A stretch of DNA of 64,000 nucleotides from Margaritifera margaritifera (Eukaryota > Mollusca > Bivalvia > Unionida > Margaritiferidae), in assembly GCA_029931535.1 (NCBI GenBank), contig JAQPZY010001625.1:5582501-5646500 (forward strand), given 5' to 3'. Below the pieces are notes generated by a model. It had not been told where the DNA came from and made no database searches. It saw only the letters and a program-made list of their open reading frames with translations. Positions 55,931 through 64,000 of this stretch are shown piece after piece; positions within the stretch are counted from its first letter, which is position 1, and the number at the start of each line of letters is the position of its first letter. The translations under genes and the position numbers were made by a program.

Positions 55931-56589
55931 AGAAAATGAGAAGGTAACCTTTTCTTAAATTTAAATCAGTCTATTAGAGTAAATTATGACAAAAAATGTG
56001 AGGGGTCAAAGACAGACTTTTTACTCGCAAGTCCTGAGAAAAGATCCAGTTTCGAAAAAAAAAACTTTTAAGGACTGCATTGGTTTCTCAGTGGAAGGAT
56101 TTCATTTATATGAATGAGTAGTTGGATCAGGGAGCCTTTATATTTTTCTTACTGATATAGGTCAAAGCCTTCTACACTCTTTGATTTTACCCTCGAATCA
56201 CACGCGAGTGCATTATTTAATTTACGCAAGTGTACACAAGCGAAGTTACTATACTAAGTGCCGCAGTCAGGCCTGTGCACTGGCAAACATGCTGGCAGAT
56301 TGATCAATATACACTGGCAAAGAGTTGCTCGATGTCCAACGCCAATTTAATGAAATGCTATCGATGAAACTGGAACTGATTTAAGGGCTTTCTGGACTTT
56401 TTGAAGCGACGCCTTTCTCTGACATTGGTCACTTTGACTCACCTATTCCTTAACGTCACTGAATGAGCCTTTCCAATAATACCACTGTCGGATCTTATTC
56501 CACCTGTGAAATACAAGGACGAATAAGCCGAGTTTGTGTGGAAAAATACTTCGTGGTGCATCGATTTCCGCTTCACAAGCCTGTCCTCC
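55931..56589. other. Intergenic sequence
   Basis: No recognised feature. Confidence 0.45.
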
Positions 56590-56775
56590 GGGACAATGTT
56601 CAATGTTGAAAACTTACCCCGGGGAGAGTTTTCAACATTGAAACATGACGCCGGGGTTAGTTTTCAACGTTAAAAATATACCCCGAGGACAGTTTTCAAC
56701 GTCGAAAACTAACTCCCGGGGTTAGTTTTGAAAGTTGAAAAGTGACCACCGCGATAATGTTCAACGTTGAAAAAA
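56590..56775. repeat. Palindromic array built on TTTTCAACGTTGAAAA and CCCCGGGG
   Basis: Four or five units of about 37 bp contain a near-perfect palindrome TTTTCAACGTTGAAAA (variants with 'aatgtt' or 'gtcgaa'), alternating with CCCCGGGG or CCCCGAGG-type palindromes and 'ttagttttcaac'. A looser version recurs at 59495-59640. Confidence 0.75.
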
Positions 56776-57424
56776 ATCCAGATAAAAGTGTGGAGTAAAA
56801 AGGTATCATTGCGTATCATATGTATGCATAAACACCACAATCTTCGTTTAATGGCCATGAAATCAGTAATCTTCCCGTTAAGCCGGCTATGTGGAAATGG
56901 TTTTAAATTGACTTAGTGTTCACATAAAAGGTTAAATCGGTTAAGACATCGGTGTAAGTCATTTATTTACATTTCTGTTGAGGGTTTGGTTGATTTATCC
57001 ACGTCAAATCAACCTTGATAACGTAACTTTTTAATCGAAATTGATTTTATTCAGTCTGTGTGTCAAATAAAGATTTTACTTGATCCGAAATAAAGCTGTT
57101 TTTTTTTTTTTTTCTAACAAAGGCTCAAACTTATGGCCAATAAGTTTGAAGAAACTTTTTTTTGAACTGCAGGATTAAGTCAAAATCAACTTGTTTTGTT
57201 TTAAATTTGACTTTAAACATAATTATAACATAACCTTAGAAGTGATCAGTAACTATATACTGGCTTTGTTCCTTCACTCAGTTTACAACAAAAGCAATTT
57301 ATAAAGTTCCCCTATGGGTTTTTTTAAAATGCTTTTCACACCCATAACTGTGATTTGTTAAATGTGTATCAAAGAACAAGCGTTGCAGCCTTCATTTATT
57401 TTCATTTCATTTATGAAATAGTAC
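56776..57424. other. Intergenic sequence
   Basis: Contains a poly-T run near 57097-57112. No gene recognised. Confidence 0.5.
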
Positions 57425-57615
57425 GCAGTGAGTGAGTGAGCGAACCCGTGTTTAACGTCACACCAACACAGGTTATACGGAGACCGGAAACTCAGTTTAA
57501 AGTCTCAGCCGAAAGACTATTTGTTAAAAATAAACCCTGACATTTGTGGGACTCGAACCAGTGACCGTTTACATGACAGTCCTGAGCTTATCCACTGCAC
57601 CACACGAGCCTCTTG
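57425..57615 (-). repeat. SINE with tRNA-like head and core domain
   Basis: On the minus strand the head reads GGCTCGTGTGGTGCAGTGGA (A box) and, about 45 nt on, GGTTCGAGTCCCAC (B box). It is followed by a body ending near 'gtgagtgagtgag...gtgtttaacgtcac' at 57428-57460, which resembles the conserved central domain of mollusc SINEs. Transcribed by pol III if active; mobilised by a LINE in trans. Confidence 0.7.
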
Positions 57616-57890
57616 GTTTACATATTGAAAAGTAATGATTATATATCTTTAGTTTGTTTACTATTGTATTTTTAGTAATATTACGAGTGTCTAACACATA
57701 TCAGACTGATTTCAATTCATTTGACAAACTGTTAATCATGAAATATTCCCGACATCAGAACATACATTTCCTAGTACACATGCATGAAACCTTTTGTGCA
57801 AAATGCACTAAAATTTGTTTTTCAAATTGAAATAAATTCTGAATTGTAATATGACTTTAAAGTAAAATAAAATCGAGATAGTTAACAACA

Positions 57891-57960
57891 GCCCGGTTAG
57901 CCCCAATGGTAGAGTGCCAGACCAGTGATCCAGAGGTTGGGGTTCTTTTCCCAGACAGAC
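57891..57960 (+). repeat. tRNA-like sequence (SINE head or tRNA pseudogene)
   Basis: 70 nt with GCCCGGTTAGCCCCAATGG (A box) and GGTTGGGGTTCTTTTCCC (diverged B box). The acceptor-stem complement is not clean, so I do not call a functional tRNA. Confidence 0.5.
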
Positions 57961-58124
57961 CAATACATTTTTTCTTCAGATAGCAATGATGTTTTGATGT
58001 ATCGAGTGTGCATCGAGGTGAAAAGTGAATTGGATACTCTTAAAACCTCTTATTTGCATATCTTCATTAAGTCTGTAGTTTACATTTTCTAGATGTAAAA
58101 AAAAACCCAACTGTTGATGGATAG

Positions 58125-58315
58125 ACGAATTTGGGTTTTACGGTTAATCGACAGTATTTCGGTCATTTACAGCGGTGATGATGATAAATGATTGGTGCTC
58201 ATGAAACAGGGGCAGTGAAAATCTGTGACAAGTTTCGGTTCTCCTGAAACTCGAACCCATGACCTTCAAATCAAGAAGCGAGCACCTAAACCATAGCGCC
58301 ACCGCCGCCCCTTGA
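58125..58315 (-). repeat. SINE with tRNA-like head and core domain
   Basis: On the minus strand the head has GGTGGCGCTATGGTTTAGGTG and GGGTTCGAGTTTCAG (A and B boxes). The core near 58130-58185 (plus: 'ttttacggttaatcgacagtatttcggtcatttac') resembles central-domain SINEs of bivalves. Confidence 0.65.
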
Positions 58316-59204
58316 AAAATGTAGAAAAGTTAAGAAGTAAGCGTAACCAATGTCTATAACTTGATAATGTGCTTATGTATCTGGGCCGCCAATGCAATGA
58401 CTACGCATTTGGGCAGATTACCGAAAAAATGTAAGCTTCCAATGAGTCGTAAGCATTCCAAAGAAAATAAGCCCCGATTGTTTTATTCCCTGCGTCTTTC
58501 CTCCCGTTCAAAGTGGTTTATTTTACTTAGATGGCTGCCTCTATGTCTTAGTAGCATCATTTTGAAATTTGCATGTCCCTGAGGGTTCTAAGTGAAAGTG
58601 GTGATTTTAAAGAAAATCTGAACAAATAAGGATAAAAATAATAGCAAAAATGTGCGATTGCATTCAGCAAAATGGGACTTTCTTAGATGACACTCAACCC
58701 CTTTTCCCGACTAAAGTTTTTCCTTTGTGTGAAGAAATACTTTACGATTATGTAGGTCCGTGAACAGGTTAAATATTTTACAAAATTTGGAATAAGCCAC
58801 CAACCATTTTTCGTCGGGGGGGGGGGGGGACTGGGATTGTTTTGTTTTTTTTTTTGGGGGGGGGACTAGATATTTTTTTCTCGCGGTAGGTAAATCGGAC
58901 TTTAAAATCAGGCTTTATTTCAAAGAACATTATTCAAATACATTGGAGCAACGATTTTTGTTCAAAAGTGTAACGAAGGCATTTTGATCACTGTGATCAG
59001 TATCGACTCTTTAAGGGTATACGCACAAAACCCGCAATGCATGTGCATTGCATAGCCGTAGGAGCGTTTTAATTAATTCAGTAATATGACTTAATTAAAG
59101 GTGATTAATACCCCTGCTTGAACACCGAGAAGGTGTCTCTCATATATGCATTTGTCAACTTTTTAAAAGGAAGCAAGCTCTTGTGTATAGATATATTTTT
59201 TCCT

Positions 59205-59264
<60 letters not shown>

Positions 59265-59494
59265 ACGATTAAATCAAATTTGAATTGTTCAAATTAATAA
59301 AGAAGAAAGCACAAGAACTAGTGGAAGTGCTATATTGTCTTTTAAGTCTAAGTATGAAACTATGTCAAGGTCGGATAGTCAGGTCATCACTGAGTAGGTC
59401 TTAATGCATTGAATTTACAGTGTGACACTTTAAATGGAACAAATGGAATAAGGTAATTATAATCATAACTTTAACGATATCAGGCCGGTCACCT
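58316..59494. other. Intergenic sequence with G-runs and (GT)n
   Basis: G-runs at 58817-58829 and 58855-58863 flank a T-run. A (GT)n run lies at about 59208-59262. A 73-codon frame (58361-58582) is unremarkable. Confidence 0.5.
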
Positions 59495-59640
59495 TTTCAA
59501 GGGGTATAAGTTTCAACATCACTAGCACGTTGAAAATTGAGCCCCACGAGAACGCCTTTCAACAGCGGGGGCAGGTTTACACGAGTGAGGGGTCATTTTT
59601 TCAACCTTGAATCGTCTTCCGGGACACATTTTCAAGTGGG
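59495..59640. repeat. Degenerate copy of the palindromic TTTTCAACGTTGAAAA family
   Basis: Phrases such as 'gtttcaacatcactagcacgttgaaaattgagcccc', 'tttcaacagcgggggc' and 'tttttcaaccttgaa' echo 56590-56775 with lost palindromy. Confidence 0.5.
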
Positions 59641-60106
59641 TACACGATTCTTAGTTACACTGGTGGTAATCCAAATCATCCAACGTTTCTAAGACTATTT
59701 GACTCCCTCTTTTAGCTTAAACATATTTTATTTCATAAATTTGTAGTTGGAGATTACAAGAGGTACAATATAGAAGGTACATAATTAGAATGAAAGCCAA
59801 TAGCTTATAATGTCCTTGTCCTTTTAAGATACAAAATTTTTAATATATATATGAATACATGGCGGACAATATTAATTTTTCATGACAAAAAATCTAAATT
59901 ATTTGATAGTCAAAGTGAAGAGTCTCTTGGTTAAACATTAGCATTTAGCCAAGGTAAAGCAGGAGGACGAACAACGAGGGAGTGGGTGAAAGACGAGGAT
60001 AAAGAAAAGAAAGAAGTAAAAAGGAGAAATTGTCAAATAAGAGGTGTCAAACATTGTGTAGAAAGTTGAGAAAATAGGGAGAAAAGAAAGGAACAAAAAT
60101 GAGAGA
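59641..60106. other. 3' flank of the minus-strand LINE
   Basis: Purine-rich on the plus strand ('agagtctcttggttaaa', 'gaaaagaaagaagtaaaaagg'). Part of it is probably the LINE 3' UTR, but the end is not clear. Confidence 0.4.
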
Positions 60107-63100
60107 TTAAAAGTGAACAGTTCTTCCTTCTACAGCGAGTCGTTGCGGAGGCGATGGCGCATCATTTGGAAAAATTGGGAAAATTGCTGTTTGCAGCTGT
60201 TCATGACCTGTGGAAGTGCATGCGTGATAGTAACATGTGCGCTTAAGTAAATCGTTTTGAATTTTCAATACATTTAGGAACGTCATCGAAAGCGTTGTAT
60301 CACCATACAAGAAGGTATTTAAAGTTAAATTATCATATGGTGTGAGGGATTTAAATAGTTGCGTCGTTCTTGGTAATAAACGCAAGGAAAAAAAAAAGAA
60401 GTGTTTTGTACTTTCTACAGATCCACATCTACAAAGAGGTGATCTGATTATATTCTTTGTAAATAAATATTGATTAAGTGAACTGCAATTTGCTCTAAGT
60501 CGGGCATGAAGAATTTGAAATTTCCTTCTACACCAATAACAGTGTCTGGGAACATAAGTGTCGCGAGAATTTAATGTGCTTTAAAAGTTGTAAATGGAGT
60601 CAATTTGACGAGTCTCAATAGATAATGTATTCCATTATCGAATGGCCGAAGGAAGAAACCAGTTGTAATAAAGACTTGTTCTAGCCTGTACTTATTGGAA
60701 ATTGTTTACATTACGTAAGTCATAGCGAGTAATATCACTAACAGCTGGTGGAATCATAGATGTGAGATAGGGAGGGCTTGAACCAGTTGTCATTTTATAC
60801 AAGAGTGTAAGTTTGTGTTTTTGTCGTCTGGTTTCAAAGCTTTCCCATCCTAATTCTTGGTGTTGCGCTTCAATAGATACTGATTTTGGTGCACCAGTCA
60901 CAATTCTGGCTGCCTCATTTTGTATTTTCTCGAGTAATGTGCAGTTGTCCCAAACCACATTTCCATATTCCAGAATGGATATTATAAAAGACGTGAATAT
61001 AATTTTTAAAGATTTCCTGTTAAGTTGAATTTGAGTCTACACATTACATTAATTTTTGACCATGACTTTCCCTTTATACAGTCTATTTGTTTGTGCCATT
61101 AGCAGTCATTTGAGAGAAAAACTCCAAGATATTTGTGCGCGTCAACTTCCTTAATTCTATAGTTGAGCATATGTAGTGGTGGATGGAAAGGTCTATGAAT
61201 ATTCCTAAAAATTGTCAGAGATTCAGTTTTAGAAGGGTAGAAAGATGCAAACCAATTATTTGCCCACTGAGAAATTGTTTCCAAGTCAGAATTGAGGTTA
61301 TGAGCGGTTACGACGGGATTATCTACGATTAGAAAGAAAGTTGTATCATCTACAAATAAACTTATAGTTGAGTGTATATCATATACAATATCAATTATAT
61401 ATATAAAAAGTAAGGGACCTAAAACGAATCCTTAAGGCACACCAGCTCTAATATACCTCCTCTCTGAAAACACACCCGAAAGTATCACTCGTTGTTTTCT
61501 GCTTTTGAGACAGCTAGAGAACCATTTTATAAGGCTTCTTGTGATACCGGTTGCTTTCAATTTGTGAACGAGTCCTTTATGCCACACTCGGTCAAAAGCT
61601 TTACTTATGTCGCAAAGCACAACTCTAATTTCCTTTTTGGAATATATTGCTTTGCAGAACGTATCATAGATGTATGTAAATTAATTAACTGTAGAATCAC
61701 CCGGAATAAAACCCGATTAGAAAGGTATAATAATGTTATTTTCATGGAAGTAATTAAATATGTGTTTAAAAACCAGTCTTTCAAACACTTTGCCAACAAC
61801 ATTGAGAAGCGATATTGTTCTGTAATTAGATACGATGGAAGGGTCGCCCTTCTTTAAAATTGTCTGGAAAGGTTGATTCTCTAAGAGACTGATTAAAAAG
61901 TGAGAGTTCATTCCACAGCTCACGCAGAATACAGTTATTTAGACCATCGGGACCAGAAGCCTTACCAAGAGGAAGGCTTTGTAGAACATTTTGTACTTCG
62001 TCAGGCGTTAGTTCTACAGAGCTTAAGATTACATCCGTATGTAAAGATATATCTACAAGGTTAGCTTTTTTAAACTAGTACAGTTTGCTCTATAAACAAA
62101 TCGTTAAATAATTCAGTTTTGCCAACTTCATCGGTGATTATCGAACCGTTATGTTGAAGTTATGGAATAGAATGTGTATGGTGAGGGCTGATGAACACCT
62201 TAAGCGCTGACCACCAGTCTTTGGATGATGTAGTGCATGATTTCCAATGAGTTGATAGGCTAGATTGCTTGGTTTTTCGATAGGCTCTCTTACGTTTGCT
62301 TATTGACCTTTTGATTGCCGTTGTGATCCATGGAGGTTCTGATGGTTAACTTGAACAGGTCTGTTCGGAATACATTGGCCAGATATCAAGACTATGTATT
62401 CAGTGATATTTTCTTGCATATTTGTCAATATTGTCACATTTCTAGCAATCCCAGTCGGTAGTGGATGCTTTATGTCTCATGAGATTATAGTCGCATTGGC
62501 CGTATATCCATTTATGCCTCTGAAACGAATTACGTTTTGGTTTTCTGTAGTTAAATATTCCATAAATGGGGCAATTATATTTAATATTTGATGTAAGAAG
62601 GGATCTCCAACCCCGCTGAGAATTTAACTTTTATTATTCATTATAAGTAACAGATTTATCAAGGTTGATGAGTTTTCAGTGAAATGAGTGGGCTGATTAA
62701 TGAATTGGTGACGGGAATGCTCAGTACATAGTGAATTCATTTTTTGACCTGACAGTGGATTTAGCCTATTGAAGTTAACGTCGCCTGTTATAATCATATC
62801 TCTAATCCCGTATCAACAGCAAGGTGTATGGAGTCTTCTATCATTGAAATTTACGCTTTGTTTGCAATTTGAGGTCTATAAAATAAGCCTACCAAAATGT
62901 GTTTCTGTCTAAGTGAAAGTTCAATCCATAAGCACTCGAAAGTATTTAGTTCAAGATCCTGTTGCCTTTGAAAATGAAGCGTTTCTTTCACTTATATTAT
63001 GACACCACCGTGAGTATCACCTACACAATCTTTCCTAACTGAGTTGTGGTAAAATTGGAGGGAATGGTCATCAGAAGAAATGGAGGGATTAAGTCAAGTT

Positions 63101-63375
63101 GTAGTGAGGGCCAAAATATAAAATTCCTGCAATTCTGCATAGAATGTATCTAATTTGGGCAAAATACTTTGAACATTATAATGCGTAATAGAGAGGTGGT
63201 GTGAAAAGTCAGGTAGATTGCAAGAAGAAACTGACGATCTAGATGTGTCGTATGAGGAACTACTGAAGGAGGCTGTAAAATCTGGTCCAGGATTGGGATG
63301 AATGTCACCGGCTATTATGAGTACGTTCAGCAACCAGACGGTCAAACCTAGGGTAAATAGAACACGCACAAGAAA
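60107..63375 (-). pseudogene. Near-full-length LINE (CR1/Jockey type) with 2A-like N-terminus
   Basis: The minus strand holds ORF2 in pieces. N-terminus at 63369-63094: a hydrophobic leader, then AGDIHPNPGP (2A-like), a Ser-rich spacer, then ITHYNVQSILPKLD (endonuclease start). Downstream are an EPPWITTAIKRSISKRKRAY linker, ASGPDGLNN at the start of RT, NYRTISLLNVVGKVFERLV, VLCDISKAFDRVWHKGL, FVDDTT (catalytic box, Ala to Val), HKYLGVFLSNDC, then a thumb and C-terminus with ARLRANCSSLNQYLF and a Cys motif SPLCRCGSVESTKHFF near 60395-60450. At least five in-frame stops or shifts show it is inactive. The endonuclease middle part is poorly readable. The first frame opens at GTG, and the frame remains open some way upstream without an ATG, so the true start is unknown. 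Confidence 0.85.
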
Positions 63376-64000
63376 AAATGTGAAATTGATATTACTTAAA
63401 TAAGAATTCTTTGCAAGAGGTCGTCAAGAATTACTTTTCAATCGGATCCTATATGAAATCAGTGAGGACTTGCCCACTTCAAACAAATAGATGCAGTGCT
63501 ATCATCGCATCTTTGGATCATGAACATAATCAAAACATGAAGCTGCAGTGTAAATTTGAAATTATAACGATAGAATCTTATGATGGCAACAGGGATGCTT
63601 ATACAAGATTTTAAGTAATTGTCATAAATCGATGAAGAAACAAGCGAGTTCCCACCATGAAGATGCGTCCCGCCAAACCCACACAGCACAAATATACTTT
63701 GTTGAGTAGTACCTGTGTCATCACATATCCGTATGATTTCGCTCCATAAGGATGAGTAACACGATAAGGAATAAAAGTAAACAGAAGTGGAAAACAAAAG
63801 ATGCAAAACAAAAATAACAATGAAAGAGAAACCAGGTCAAGAGAAAGGTCTTTCATCCGTAAGTTGTGATTGGTGTATGAGGATCTTAAATGTTTACATC
63901 AATGTGCATGATAGCGTTGTAGTATAAACTATCTGTCTTGGTGATTGTAGTTTTGCGTTGGACAGGGATCTTGCAATAAAGTAATGCAAAGATACATACA
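63376..64000. other. 5' flank of the LINE
   Basis: Minus-strand frames of 81 and 115 codons (63459-63856) have no recognised domain; an ORF1 or 5' UTR of the LINE could lie here. Confidence 0.3.

Noticed and set aside
57891..57960. Functional tRNA gene
   Set aside because: A box is acceptable but the B box is diverged and the acceptor stem does not pair cleanly; SINE head or tRNA pseudogene is likelier.
61492..61857. Plus-strand 121-codon frame
   Set aside because: Lies opposite the RT of the minus-strand LINE and shows no domain of its own.

Overview
The window is AT-rich eukaryotic DNA that is almost all repeats. It has no intact cellular gene, operon, rRNA gene or CRISPR array. The mix of features points to a marine mollusc, most likely a bivalve: many minisatellites with 24-57 bp units, dispersed ~140-bp tandem repeats carrying TGACCTTGA, tRNA-derived SINEs with a central core, foldback MITEs, and LINEs whose protein starts with a 2A-like motif. 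This assignment is an inference from repeat style, not from a diagnostic gene.

The main feature is a complete LTR retrotransposon at 23953-30506 on the minus strand. Its LTRs are 722 and 705 bp and differ by about 1%. It is flanked by ATAT target duplications and has a primer-binding site and a polypurine tract. Its pol is ordered protease - integrase - reverse transcriptase - RNase H. Integrase before RT is normal for Ty1/copia but exceptional for Ty3/gypsy, and marks the Gmr1-like group. The Gag holds a SCAN-like helical domain and one zinc knuckle. Three frame breaks lie in pol, so this copy looks inactive. A solo LTR of a related family (36142-36963) sits inside a LINE.

Layout: 1-752 tandem repeat; 1155-5290 a segment duplicated in direct orientation at 47045-50215, with a conserved foldback hairpin and, in the left copy only, a histone-type 3' stem-loop; 6.5-8.6 kb tandem repeats; 10209-11456 a 1.25-kb terminal-inverted-repeat element; 12.28-14.05 kb an L1-like LINE relic; 15.1-17.5 kb two convergent decayed ORFs of an unidentified, probably mobile, element; 18.0-19.35 kb LINE RT C-terminal fragments; 19.9-22.07 kb minisatellites next to an M-Ras-like GTPase exon with a damaged P-loop; 22.6-23.15 kb an unidentified coding-like exon; 24-30.5 kb the Gmr1-like element; 33.69-35.68 and 43.44-45.99 kb two arms of a large inverted repeat built around a shared 53-bp satellite; 35.7-38.15 kb a LINE split by the solo LTR; 39.7-40.9 kb nested inverted repeats and a SINE; 52.06-53.47 kb a 713-bp tandem duplication; 56.6-59.6 kb palindromic arrays and a SINE cluster; 60.1-63.4 kb a near-full-length LINE on the minus strand.

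The genes do not form a pathway. Each coding region is a self-contained mobile element, a relic of one, or a fragment of a host gene. All alignments were made by eye, so percentages and repeat copy numbers are approximate.
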